Below, in pieces: positions 1 through 7,519 of a stretch of DNA of 10,478 nucleotides. The number at the start of each line of letters is the position of its first letter. The first letter of the stretch is position 1. Origin of the DNA: Geminicoccaceae bacterium (GTDB lineage: Bacteria; Pseudomonadota; Alphaproteobacteria; Geminicoccales; Geminicoccaceae); contig JAGREZ010000403.1 in the NCBI GenBank assembly GCA_020446285.1, forward strand, positions 1 through 10,478, in the 5' to 3' direction. The notes under the pieces were generated by a model. That model was not told where the DNA came from. It searched no databases and saw only the letters and a list, made by a program, of their open reading frames with translations. A program made the position numbers and the translations under genes.

Positions 1-108
1 CGCTGTCCGAACCGCTGTCGCTGCCCGAATCGCCGCCGCTGTCCGAGCCGCTGTCGCTGCCGGAATCACTGTCGCTGTCCGAACCGTCGTCACTGCCGGA
101 ATCGTCGC
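1..108 (-). repeat. 36-bp tandem repeat coding for a Ser-Asp-Gly 12-mer
   Basis: Three 36-bp units (1-36, 37-72, 73-108) lie head to tail. Units 2 and 3 each match unit 1 at 31 of 36 positions. They are in frame with the exported acidic protein and encode 12 residues of Gly, Ser and Asp per unit. The array touches the window edge, so its full copy number is unknown. It is tandem with no spacers, which separates it from a CRISPR array. Confidence 0.8.
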
Positions 109-1417
109 CGTCGTCTTGCGAGCCGTCGGAGGTGTCGCTTCCATCGGTACTGTCGCCGGTATCCGCGGCATCGTCGCCTTCATCGCCTGACGAACCGTCA
201 TCCGCGCCGCTGTCCGCGCCCTCTCCGCCCTCAGCGGAATTTGCAGACTCATCGGCGGTATCGGCCGCATCGACGCTGTCAGGAGTATCGGGAAGATCGG
301 AAGTATCAGGAGTATCAGGAGCATCGGGAGTATCGGCGACATCCGGGCCCGTGTCGCTGCCGCTGTCCGAATCGCCGATGGACGAGATGCTCTCCATGTC
401 GGCCGCCGCGTCGATCTCGCTGGCACTCGGGGCGTCGCTGTCATCCCCGCCCTGTTCGGCCTCCGACACCTGATCGCCGGAGCCTTCGACATCCTCGACG
501 TCGTCGGACATCTCCCCGTCGGTCAGGGAAACATCCTGGTTGTCACTGTCAGAGCCTGGGTCGGAACCGGAGTCAGAGCCGGAGTCGGAACCGGATTCCG
601 AACTCTCGATCGTTTCATTGTCGGCGGCACTGTCGATCGCGCCTGCATCCTCGGCGATCGAGGTTTCCATCGCGCCGGTGTCGTCGGCCACCGAACCGGA
701 CAGACCGGTTGCGGCCGGCGATTGCGAGGCTCCGTCATCGTCGAAGCCGGCCTCTTCCCCTGTCGAGAGCGATTCCGGATCCGGCCCCGCCGCGGGCTCG
801 ACATCGATGGCGGTGATGTCGTCCATCGTCCCGATTGCAGACATTTCCCCGCTTGCGGCCGGCGTCGACTGCGGATCGGCAACAACATCGCCCTCGGTCG
901 TAGAGGCCGGCACATCTTCCGGGGTGGTCCCCGCCGTCGTCGTCGCAGGAACCGCCGATACGGTCGGAACCGTCGGCATGGCCGGAACGGTGGTCATTAC
1001 CGGCTGCTGCGTCACCCTGTTGCGGTAGCCGACCGGCAATCCGCTCTGGCGGTCGGAACGCCCCGTGCCGGCGAGCCTGCCCGCACCGAGAAAGATCTCG
1101 CGCACCGGCTTCGGCGGCGGCTGGTCGGCACGCGCGACCGGGGGTCTGTCCTCGACACCGAGCTCGAGCAGGATTTCGTCCAGGCTCATGGTGATCGCAC
1201 CCGTCTCGGGCACGCGCCCGATGGCCATGCGCACACGTTCGGAACCCGTCCTGCGGCCGATGTGACCGAGAATGGCCTCGATGACCTCCACCTCGGCCGA
1301 CCTGTTGTCCGGCGAAATCCGCACGACCTCGTCGACACCTCTGGCGCTGACCTTCCCGCTTGCGAAAAGGGAGATGGAGGTCGAGGCCAGAAGTGCAAGA
1401 ATGAGTTTGCGTGACAT
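1..1417 (-). CDS. Exported, extremely acidic Ser-Asp-Gly repeat protein (partial, C-terminus beyond window)
   Basis: The frame is open from ATG at 1417 to base 2 without a stop, giving 472 visible residues and continuing past the left edge. AGGAG (plus-strand ctcct, 1427-1431) stands 9 nt before the ATG. Residues 1-25 form a Sec-type signal peptide (positive MSRK start, hydrophobic core, VSA cleavage site before Arg26). Residues 26 to about 105 look globular and mildly charged; about 110-165 is rich in Pro, Thr and Val. From about 167 onward the chain is dominated by Asp, Ser, Gly, Glu and Ala and should be disordered. It contains GSDS runs at about 273-291, Asp-Thr-Pro-like tripeptides at 362-379, and a 12-residue Gly/Ser/Asp repeat from 437 to the edge. 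No cysteine is visible. The lipoprotein gene ends 86 bp upstream, so co-transcription is likely; the gap holds only a weak 6-bp hairpin (1447-1466). I do not recognise the family. Surface Ser-Asp stalks or calcium-binding acidic linkers are possible analogies only. Confidence 0.85.
   Translation of the reverse strand, partial: MSRKLILALLASTSISLFASGKVSARGVDEVVRISPDNRSAEVEVIEAILGHIGRRTGSERVRMAIGRVPETGAITMSLDEILLELGVEDRPPVARADQPPPKPVREIFLGAGRLAGTGRSDRQSGLPVGYRNRVTQQPVMTTVPAMPTVPTVSAVPATTTAGTTPEDVPASTTEGDVVADPQSTPAASGEMSAIGTMDDITAIDVEPAAGPDPESLSTGEEAGFDDDGASQSPAATGLSGSVADDTGAMETSIAEDAGAIDSAADNETIESSESGSDSGSDSGSDPGSDSDNQDVSLTDGEMSDDVEDVEGSGDQVSEAEQGGDDSDAPSASEIDAAADMESISSIGDSDSGSDTGPDVADTPDAPDTPDTSDLPDTPDSVDAADTADESANSAEGGEGADSGADDGSSGDEGDDAADTGDSTDGSDTSDGSQDDGDDSGSDDGSDSDSDSGSDSGSDSGGDSGSDSGSDS
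281..334 (-). repeat. 9-bp tandem repeat coding for Asp-Thr-Pro-like tripeptides
   Basis: Six consecutive 9-bp units (plus-strand forms such as aggagtatc, gggagtatc, aggagcatc) sit inside the acidic protein gene. On the minus strand they read DTP, DAP, DTP, DTS, DLP, DTP. The repeat is in frame, so changes in copy number would lengthen or shorten the protein without a frameshift. Confidence 0.75.
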
Positions 1418-1503
1418 GAATGAAGGCTCCTGGAAATCCGGCTTCAGCCGTCACTCGTGCGACGGCAATGTTGCAAGACGCGACCCGATGCCAACCGGCG
1501 AAC

Positions 1504-1962
1504 TCACCGCCGCAGGCAGTTCGAGAGCGTCGACTGGAAACGCTTCTCGACCTCGGTGATACGATCGTCCGGCACCGTGCAACCACGAACCACGGTGAGC
1601 CGGTCGATCGTCGACAAATCGACCGCCTCGGCGAGCATCTCGCTGTCGGTCTCTGGGTTGCGCTCGCTGATCCGCGCGATCACGGACTTGCGCAACACCG
1701 CGAAATCGCGGGCGTCGCCGAGCAGGTTGCAACGTGTCGCCATGCCGAGTGCGGCACCGCAACGACGCGCCTCCACCATCGGATCGACCGGCCTCGCCGG
1801 CGCTGCCTTCGCCGCCGCCGCGTCACGTTTCGCCGGCTCCCCGTCGCCCGAACAGCCCGCGAGCATGACGAGCCCGGCAAGACATGCCGGCAACGCCCGC
1901 CACAACCCGCGCATGCCGCGCATGCCGCCCGGACGGTCCGTCGCCGAAGGGTTCATCATCAT
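1504..1962 (-). CDS. Small four-cysteine lipoprotein of unknown function
   Basis: This encodes 152 residues from ATG at 1962. A GTG-initiated frame opens at 1992, but a strong Shine-Dalgarno sequence (GGGAGGA, plus 1967-1973) directly precedes three consecutive ATG codons (1962, 1959, 1956), so one of those is the start. The N-terminus has several Arg residues, a hydrophobic stretch (about 22-36) and a lipobox LAGC with the lipidated Cys at 37. Ser follows it, which by the E. coli +2 rule favours the outer membrane. An Ala/Lys/Pro-rich linker leads to a domain with four cysteines (68, 78, 128, 149), an even number that could form two disulfides in the periplasm. I do not recognise the family. 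It starts 55 bp after the caspase-like gene and ends 86 bp before the acidic repeat protein gene; all three products carry export signals, so a shared envelope role is a reasonable inference. Confidence 0.85.
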   Translation of the reverse strand: MMMNPSATDRPGGMRGMRGLWRALPACLAGLVMLAGCSGDGEPAKRDAAAAKAAPARPVDPMVEARRCGAALGMATRCNLLGDARDFAVLRKSVIARISERNPETDSEMLAEAVDLSTIDRLTVVRGCTVPDDRITEVEKRFQSTLSNCLRR

Positions 1963-1966
1963 CCCG

Positions 1967-1973
1967 TCCTCCC
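1967..1973 (-). promoter_or_regulatory. Ribosome binding site deciding the lipoprotein start
   Basis: The minus-strand GGGAGGA lies 5, 8 or 11 nt (measured from the GGAGG core) before the three successive ATG codons at 1962, 1959 and 1956. The GTG at 1992 lies upstream of it, so that start would put this site inside the coding sequence. Confidence 0.7.
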
Positions 1974-2017
1974 TGAACAGTCTCCGGCCCACAACCGCTC
2001 ATGCCGTCGAACCGGCA

Positions 2018-3748
2018 TCACGGCAGCGTCCTGAGCACGCGAAATCCCGTATATGTGAACCGTGCGTCCGCCGAGACCGGCACGCGCGCGGCGCTGCGAA
2101 GCAGGCTGGCCGAGTTGCGCGCCGAACCGCCGCGCATCGGCCTCGTCGCACAATCGCCCGCCGTCTGCGCCCGGCCGTCAGCGGCAAGCCCGGAATAGTC
2201 GCCGTTCCAGCAATCGAGCACCCACTCGGCGACATTGCCGTGCATGTCGAACAGTCCGAAGGCATTGGCCGCATAGCTGCCGACCTTCGTCGTCCGCCCG
2301 AGCATGTAACCGAAATTCGCCTCCCCGGAATCGATGCCGCTGCCGAAGGCATAGGGTGTGCGGGTGCCGCCACGCGCCGCATACTCCCATTCGGCTTCGC
2401 CGGGCAGCCGGTAGCGTTCGCCCGTACGTCCGGAGAGCCAGCGCGCATAGGCCTCGGCGTCCTTGAAATTGACATTGGTCACGGGAAGCCGGCCCTGTCC
2501 CCACCCCTCGTCATACGGCTTGTAGCCATCGCAGCCGCCATCCTCGACGCAGGCGGCCCATTCCTCGAAGGTCACCTCGAAAACACCGATCGCGTATGAC
2601 CTCATCTGCAAATCCCTGGGCGGTCCCTCGTCACGCCCGCGGCCCGCCTCGTCATCGGGCGAGCCGATGCGGAAGGTGCCGCCGGGCACGACCACCATCT
2701 CGGGACAGTCCGGACAGTCGCGGAACCGTGTGCCGGGCGCCTTCACCGCCGCCTCGCGTTGCTCGACGATCGCACCCATGTCCGGCAGGGGGGTGACGAG
2801 CGCCTCCTCCCGTTCGTTCGCGTCGAGCGCGGCGATCCGCTGTTCGGCCTGTGCGCGGTGCTCGCCCGCGGGGAACTGCGCCAGATAGAGCTCGTAATAG
2901 CGTTTCTCGCTGCTCCGCTCGGCCATCTCCCAGAAGGCACTGTCGAGCGCCGCACCGGTCCTGCCGGCCTGTGTCTCCTGCGGCGGCACGAGATAGAAGT
3001 AATCGCCGCCGAGCGAGCCGTAGACATGCGGCATCTGGCCATAATCGCTGGCCGCCGCGACCGCGTCGCGCACGCGCCCGAACAGGATCCGCACATCCAC
3101 ACCCGGCGTCGGCAGGTATTTGAGAAGCGCCTGGGTGAACGGACTGTTGCGGCCCTCGCCGTCCGCCGCCTCGGAACCGGCGCGGGCGGCATAGGCGACG
3201 AGCGTGTTTGCCGGCGGTTCGATCTCGGCGAGCCCGCGCCCGACCGAACGGGTCGCACCCCGCGTGCGGATCATCCGTGCCCGGAAGGGATTGTTGCGGC
3301 ACGCATCGAGCACCACCATGCGGAACCGCGTCGCTCCCTCGACGGCCGACATCACCATGTCGAGCGGGATCGCCTCGAACTCGACATCCCGGTCGCGCGC
3401 CAGCGAGGCATCCACGGGAACGAGATAGTTGGTGCCACCGACCTCGATCCCGTGACCGGCATAGTACACCGCCGCCATTTCGGCACCGCTCGCGAGGCTG
3501 GCGAACGATTGCAGGGCCGAGACGAGCGTCCTTCGATCGGTGTCCATCTCCTGAACGACCTGATCGAACCCCATCCGCCGGAACATCTCGGCGGTGGCGT
3601 TGGCGTCGTTCGGCGGATTGGGCAGGCTGGAAACATGGGCATACTCGCCATTGCCGATCACGAGCGCCACCTTGCGCGCATGTCCCTCGACCGGCAGTCC
3701 GGCGAATGCGATGAGGATCAGGAGAAAGAGAAGCACGGGCCGGACCAT
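2018..3748 (-). CDS. Exported caspase-like (C14) protein fused to an FGE-sulfatase-fold domain
   Basis: This encodes 576 residues from ATG at 3748, chosen because it gives a clean signal peptide (MVRPVLLFLLILIAFAGLP, cleavage near GHA-24). ATG at 3814 has a better GGGGGA ribosome site and would add 22 residues; the open frame reaches 3904. Residues about 25-254 form a caspase/metacaspase-type peptidase domain: LVIGNGEY opening strand, catalytic His99 in YYAGHGIE and Cys150 in VVLDACRNNP, so the dyad is intact. Residues about 268-308 are helical linker. Residues about 349-574 form a formylglycine-generating-enzyme/SUMF1/PvdO-type fold: VPGGTFRIGS, PVTNVNFKDAEAYARWLS, RLPGEAEWEYAARGG, GLFDMHGNVAEWVLD, MRGGSARN and a C-terminal GFRVLR. 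The Cys pair of true FGE (Cys336/Cys341 in human SUMF1) is absent from the MRGGSARNSASLLRSAAR segment, so this domain probably binds something rather than oxidising cysteine. It is the first gene of a likely three-gene unit of exported proteins. Domain assignment is firm; substrate and role are unknown. Confidence 0.93.
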   Translation of the reverse strand: MVRPVLLFLLILIAFAGLPVEGHARKVALVIGNGEYAHVSSLPNPPNDANATAEMFRRMGFDQVVQEMDTDRRTLVSALQSFASLASGAEMAAVYYAGHGIEVGGTNYLVPVDASLARDRDVEFEAIPLDMVMSAVEGATRFRMVVLDACRNNPFRARMIRTRGATRSVGRGLAEIEPPANTLVAYAARAGSEAADGEGRNSPFTQALLKYLPTPGVDVRILFGRVRDAVAAASDYGQMPHVYGSLGGDYFYLVPPQETQAGRTGAALDSAFWEMAERSSEKRYYELYLAQFPAGEHRAQAEQRIAALDANEREEALVTPLPDMGAIVEQREAAVKAPGTRFRDCPDCPEMVVVPGGTFRIGSPDDEAGRGRDEGPPRDLQMRSYAIGVFEVTFEEWAACVEDGGCDGYKPYDEGWGQGRLPVTNVNFKDAEAYARWLSGRTGERYRLPGEAEWEYAARGGTRTPYAFGSGIDSGEANFGYMLGRTTKVGSYAANAFGLFDMHGNVAEWVLDCWNGDYSGLAADGRAQTAGDCATRPMRGGSARNSASLLRSAARVPVSADARFTYTGFRVLRTLP

Positions 3749-4111
3749 GCAGCCGCGCCCCGACCATGCCACAGGCGAACGGAATGACGTTTGCTGCCCC
3801 GACCCGACCATCATCAAATCCCCCAAAAGGACGGCGGGCGCGTGGAAAGACCCGCCTTTCCTCAGATCGTCGGACATGAGGACAGAATGGGCATGGTCCG
3901 TCAATCCCGTGACTGCGTCTTTTCAGGAGAACAAATATTCGTTTCATCAACTCCCAGGCAGCCGCATGTCGTCCGGACATTGCGGCAAAGGGAGAGCATG
4001 CGCCGGAACAGGGTCCACTTTTTCAATGCGCTGATGTCATCATGTACGCGCGAGACATGCGGCGAAGACGCAATCTCCCCGTCTTCACTTGCCGCGATCA
4101 CTTCACGGCGA
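3749..4111. other. 363-bp gap between transporter operon and caspase-like gene
   Basis: I see no credible gene here. The stretch around 3935-3950 is locally AT-rich and could hold the promoter of the caspase-like gene, but I find no convincing -35/-10 pair. On the minus strand a GGCGGG/CCCGCC inverted repeat (3851-3856 with 3833-3838) is followed by CCTTTT, a weak candidate terminator for the transporter operon or leader structure for the next gene. A small ATGTC/GACAT inverted repeat lies near 3966-3980. Confidence 0.5.
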
Positions 4112-4120
4112 TCACTTCAC
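4094..4120. repeat. 14-bp tandem duplication over a stop codon
   Basis: The 13-mer gcgatcacttcac occurs at 4094-4106 and again at 4108-4120, a period of 14 bp. On the minus strand each copy reads GTGAAGTGATCGC. The upstream copy supplies the last codons and TGA of the second permease gene (4112-4114). The second copy lies just past the stop, so the protein is unaffected. It looks like a recent slippage duplication. Confidence 0.8.
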
Positions 4121-5047
4121 CGTGGTGACCTTGCTCCGGTCCATGGTGATGGCGACGGCGAGAACGAGGATCAGGCCGAAGACGATCTGCTGGGCGAAGA
4201 CGCTGACGCCGACAAACGTCATGCCGATGCGGACGACGGCGATCGTGAGCGCGCCGATGAAGGTGCGGAAGATGCTGCCCACACCGCCGGTGATCGCCGT
4301 ACCGCCGACGATGATGCAGGCAATCGCCGGCAGGAGGAATTCGTTGGCGAGCGTCGGCGAGCCGGAACCGAGGCGGCCGGCCATGACCACGCCGGCGAGC
4401 CCGGCCATGAGACCGGAAAGCGTGAAGGCGAGGATCTTCACCCGTTCCACCGGAATGCCGGATGCGACCACCGCCCGCTCCTGGCTGCCGATGGCGCGGA
4501 CATAGCGCCCGAACGGCGTTCCGTTGAGCAGGAGTCCCAGCAGCAGCAGTGCGACGAGCCCGACGAGGATTTCGTTCTGCAGGGGCCCCGTATCACCGAC
4601 GGCCCATGCAAGGAAGCTGTCGCGGTCTCCGGCGGCGATCAGCACCGAGCGCGTGTCGGAAGCCCAGTAGGCGACCGTCGTGACGATGCCGCTGATGGCC
4701 AGCGAGGCGATGAAGGAGGGAATCCGCAGCCGCGTCGAGACGATGCCGCAGAGAAGCCCCGATGCGGCACCGGCGAAGAGCGCCACCGGCACGGCGGCGA
4801 AACCGAGTTCCGGCAGCAGCGCGGCGACGATGCAGGAGGTCATCGAGGCGACGCCCTGAATGGACAGGTCGATCCCGCCCATCATGATGACGAAGGTCGC
4901 ACCGGAGGCCATCAGGAAGAGCGTCATCGTGTCGGCGGTGACCGTCAGCAGATTGTCGACCGCAAGAAAGCCCGGTTCGATGGCGCCCACGGCCAGAACG
5001 AGGAGAACCAGAACGACCGGCGGCAGATATTCGCGAAATGTTTCCAT
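4112..5047 (-). CDS. Sugar-type ABC transporter permease (BPD_transp_2 family), second of two
   Basis: This inner-membrane channel subunit of the importer has 311 residues from ATG at 5047 (METFREYLPP), a start just before the first hydrophobic segment. An in-frame ATG at 5098 would put 17 polar residues inside the upstream ATPase gene and is less likely. The chain is hydrophobic throughout, with roughly 8-10 membrane segments. Family hallmarks are ATFVIMMGGIDLSIQGV near residue 50, RLRIPSFIASLAISGI, the cytoplasmic coupling segment FGRYVRAIGSQERAVVASGIPVERVK written as YVRAIGS..ASGIPVERVK, and IIVGGTAITGGVGSIFRTF. It begins 7 nt after the ATPase stop, so translation is probably coupled. With the 6560-7519 permease it would form a heterodimeric pore, as in RbsC/XylH-type systems with two different permeases. 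No substrate can be read from the sequence. Confidence 0.94.
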   Translation of the reverse strand: METFREYLPPVVLVLLVLAVGAIEPGFLAVDNLLTVTADTMTLFLMASGATFVIMMGGIDLSIQGVASMTSCIVAALLPELGFAAVPVALFAGAASGLLCGIVSTRLRIPSFIASLAISGIVTTVAYWASDTRSVLIAAGDRDSFLAWAVGDTGPLQNEILVGLVALLLLGLLLNGTPFGRYVRAIGSQERAVVASGIPVERVKILAFTLSGLMAGLAGVVMAGRLGSGSPTLANEFLLPAIACIIVGGTAITGGVGSIFRTFIGALTIAVVRIGMTFVGVSVFAQQIVFGLILVLAVAITMDRSKVTTVK

Positions 5048-5054
5048 GACCGGC

Positions 5055-6563
5055 TCAGACCATTGCCCGCACGAGATCGACCTGGTTCGGCTTGCCACCC
5101 GGCGGCGAATCGAAGGTGGCGCTCACACGGCCGTCACGCATGACGATGATGCGACTGGAAAGGCCGATCACCTCCTCGAGCGTGTCGGCAAGCAACAGGA
5201 CACACAATCCCTCTCCCGTCATGTCGCGGACGAGTTCGTACACGTCCTCCTTGGCGCCGACATCGATGCCCCGTGTGGGATGGTCGAGAATGACGATCCT
5301 GGAGCCGGCGACGCGCCATTTGGCGAGTACCACCTTCTGCTGGTTGCCGCCGGAAAGGCTCGCGATGGGCGTGCGCCCCGACGGCGTGCGGATCGAAAGG
5401 CGCTCGATCCAGCCCTGCGTCGCGGCTCGCTCGTCACCGCGGCGGATGAAACCGTTGCGGACGAAGTCCGCGAGCGAGGCGAGCGTGACATTCTCGCACA
5501 CCGACATGCCGGTGACGATGCCCTCGGCCTTGCGCTCGCTCGGCACGAAGCCGACGCCATGCCCCACCGCGCGGGCCGGACTGTCGAGGCGGGCAGGCTG
5601 GCCGTCGATGAGGATCTCGCCCCGTTCCGGCGGCAGCAGGCCGGCGAGACAGCGGGCAAGCGCCTCGCGCCCCGATCCGACGACACCGGCGATGCCGAGC
5701 ACCTCCCCCTCGCGCAGGGCAAACGAGACATCCTCGAACGCACCCGTCCTGCCGAGCCCCTTTACCTCGAGCACGCAGCGCTCGCCGGCCCCGCTCTGGC
5801 GCTGTTCGCGATAATATTCATGATGCAGCGAACGTCCGACCATATGGCCGTGCAGTTCCGTCACCGTCGCGTCGGTCGCGGGGGTCTCATGCACCACCGC
5901 ACCATTGCGCAGGACATAGATCCTGTCGGAGATCGCGAGCACCTCGTCGAGACGGTGCGAGATGAAGACGATGGCGGCACGGTCCTTCAGGTCGCGGATG
6001 ATCTCGAAGAGCAGATCGACCTCGCGTTTCTCGAGCACCGAGGTCGGCTCGTCGAGCAGGATGACGATATCGCCCTCGATGCGGCTGTCGAGGGAGAGCG
6101 CCTTGGCGATCTCCACCATCTGCCGCTGGGCGAAGCTCAGCTCTTCCGTGCGGATGGCGGGATCGATGTCGAGATGGACCTTGGCGAGCTCGACCCGTGC
6201 CGCCTCGTTCATCCGCCCGCGGTCGATCAGCCCGCCCTTGATGAACTCGCCCTCGCGTCCGAGAAAGATGTTTTCGGCGACGCTCAGCGTGCCGATCACC
6301 GACTGTTCCTGAAACACCATCGCCACGCCGTGATCGAACGCATCGCGCGGGCTGGTGAGTTCGATCACGCCATCATTGACCCGGACCTCGCCCTCATCCA
6401 GCCTGTATATGCCGGTCAGAACCTTGAGGAGCGTGGACTTGCCGGCGCCGTTCTCGCCGATCAGCCCGACCACTTCGTTACGGTCGACGCGGATGCTTGC
6501 ATCATCGAGAGCGACCACGCCCGGAAAGCGCTTGGTCGCGTTCCTGACTTCGAGAACGCTCAT
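5055..6563 (-). CDS. Sugar-type ABC transporter ATPase, duplicated (RbsA/MglA-like)
   Basis: This 502-residue protein has two fused nucleotide-binding domains, the usual size and layout for carbohydrate uptake (CUT2) ATPases; it energises the two flanking permeases from the cytoplasm. Domain 1 is complete: Walker A GENGAGKST (36-44), signature-like ELSFAQRQ (141-148), Walker B VILLDEPTS (167-175) with catalytic Glu172, and switch His203. Domain 2 (about 264-502) is degenerate in the family manner: GVVGSGRE (293-300) replaces Walker A without its Lys, though LSGGNQQK (403-410) is canonical. Its Walker B reads VILDHPTRG (424-432), so the usual Glu is His428. ATP hydrolysis should therefore rest on domain 1. 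The start overlaps the stop of the preceding permease by ATGA (6560-6563), implying translational coupling. Confidence 0.95.
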   Translation of the reverse strand: MSVLEVRNATKRFPGVVALDDASIRVDRNEVVGLIGENGAGKSTLLKVLTGIYRLDEGEVRVNDGVIELTSPRDAFDHGVAMVFQEQSVIGTLSVAENIFLGREGEFIKGGLIDRGRMNEAARVELAKVHLDIDPAIRTEELSFAQRQMVEIAKALSLDSRIEGDIVILLDEPTSVLEKREVDLLFEIIRDLKDRAAIVFISHRLDEVLAISDRIYVLRNGAVVHETPATDATVTELHGHMVGRSLHHEYYREQRQSGAGERCVLEVKGLGRTGAFEDVSFALREGEVLGIAGVVGSGREALARCLAGLLPPERGEILIDGQPARLDSPARAVGHGVGFVPSERKAEGIVTGMSVCENVTLASLADFVRNGFIRRGDERAATQGWIERLSIRTPSGRTPIASLSGGNQQKVVLAKWRVAGSRIVILDHPTRGIDVGAKEDVYELVRDMTGEGLCVLLLADTLEEVIGLSSRIIVMRDGRVSATFDSPPGGKPNQVDLVRAMV

Positions 6564-7519
6564 TTCACCACCGCCAGTCTGGATCGGTCGAGGGCAAGGG
6601 AAACGGCAAGGATGATGAGCAGTCCCTGGACACCCTGCTGGACGAACGGCTCGATGCCCATGAGCACCATGCCGTTGGCAAGGACGATCACCACAAGCAC
6701 GCCGACGACGGAATTGAGGACCGAACCCACACCGCCCGAAAGCGCCGTTCCGCCGACCACCACGGCGGTAATGGTCGTGAACAGGCGGCCCTGGCTCAAC
6801 AATGCGTGCCCCTGTCCCAGCTGCGAGGCGCTCATCGCCCCGCCGAGCCCGTAGAAGACCCCGGCCAGCGCGAAGACCAGAATGCGGGTGCGCTCCACCG
6901 GCACGCCGACCTGCCGCGCCGTGTGTTCATCCGTCCCGATCGCATAGACCCAGCGGCCGATCCGCGTGCGTTCCTGAATGATCCAGGCGACGAGCACGCA
7001 AAGACCCGCGACCCAGACCGAATAGGGGACGTCGAACAGGCGACCGAGCGTCAGTTCGCGGAAGGTGCGATCCGAGATGCGTACCGTAAAGCCGCCGAGG
7101 ATCGCGGTGGCGACGCCGACACAGGCAAAGCCGATGCCCAGCGTCGTCATGAAGCTCGGAATGGCGAGACGCACATGCAAGAGACCATTGGCGAGACCGA
7201 GCAGCCCGCCGAGCAGCATCGCCGCCGGAAGCGCCACGAAGCCGAGATCGAGCGAGGTGAAGTCGTTGGCGACAAGCATGCTCGCCGCCACCGCCGCGAG
7301 TGCCACCACCCCCTCGACCGAAAGATCGATGGACCCCATGAGAATGACGAAGGTAGCACCCATCACCAGCACGAGCGGAATGGCCGCGGCACTGAGCAGG
7401 CGGATCAGGTTCGAGACGGAGAGAAAATTGCTGTTGGTCGAGGCGATGACGAGGCAAAGAGCGAGGAGCACGAGAACCGGCGCCAGCGATCGTATCCGAC
7501 GTGAGAATGAAACGGCCAC
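6560..7519 (-). CDS. Sugar-type ABC transporter permease (BPD_transp_2 family), first of two
   Basis: This 319-residue inner-membrane permease starts at GTG 7519 (MAVSFSRRIR), which leaves a short positively charged cytoplasmic tail before the first membrane segment. The ribosome site ahead of it is weak and no closer ATG is available. It shows the same family marks as its partner at 4112-5047: ATFVILMGSIDLSVEGVVAL, VRLAIPSFMTTLGIGF, a coupling segment with YAIGTDEHTARQVGVPVERT, and VVVGGTALSGGVGSVLNSV. Both permeases end alike (DRSRLAVVK and DRSKVTTVK), which fits an old duplication. The gene lies 135 bp after the binding-protein gene and its stop overlaps the ATPase start. Confidence 0.94.
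   Translation of the reverse strand: MAVSFSRRIRSLAPVLVLLALCLVIASTNSNFLSVSNLIRLLSAAAIPLVLVMGATFVILMGSIDLSVEGVVALAAVAASMLVANDFTSLDLGFVALPAAMLLGGLLGLANGLLHVRLAIPSFMTTLGIGFACVGVATAILGGFTVRISDRTFRELTLGRLFDVPYSVWVAGLCVLVAWIIQERTRIGRWVYAIGTDEHTARQVGVPVERTRILVFALAGVFYGLGGAMSASQLGQGHALLSQGRLFTTITAVVVGGTALSGGVGSVLNSVVGVLVVIVLANGMVLMGIEPFVQQGVQGLLIILAVSLALDRSRLAVVK

Noticed and set aside
1..108. Possible CRISPR array because of a 36-bp period
   Set aside because: The units are directly joined with no spacers, diverge from each other, and are in frame within a coding sequence.
735..1586. Minus-strand frame of 283 codons over the repeat-protein region
   Set aside because: It is Arg/Gly/Cys rich and overlaps both the lipoprotein end and the exported acidic protein. 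The other frame has a ribosome site, signal peptide and coherent composition and is the real gene.
2018..2200. Possible variable region of a diversity-generating retroelement at the end of the FGE-fold gene
   Set aside because: No reverse transcriptase or near-identical template copy is visible in the window, and the 3' end shows no adenine-directed pattern. Flanking sequence outside the window was not available.
3749..3904. N-terminal extension of the caspase-like protein to 3904
   Set aside because: It would place 52 mostly polar residues ahead of a clean signal peptide and would read through a hairpin and T-run in the leader. A start at 3748 or 3814 fits better.
3791..5143. Plus-strand open frame (450 codons) opposite the second permease
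   Set aside because: Antisense to a well-supported permease gene. The product is very polar with no motif, as expected for a shadow frame.
4860..6854. Long plus-strand open frame (664 codons) opposite the ATPase and permease genes
   Set aside because: It lies wholly antisense to genes with clear ABC motifs. Its composition (Arg, Asp, His, Ala rich) is typical of shadow frames in GC-rich DNA, and it shows no domain of its own.
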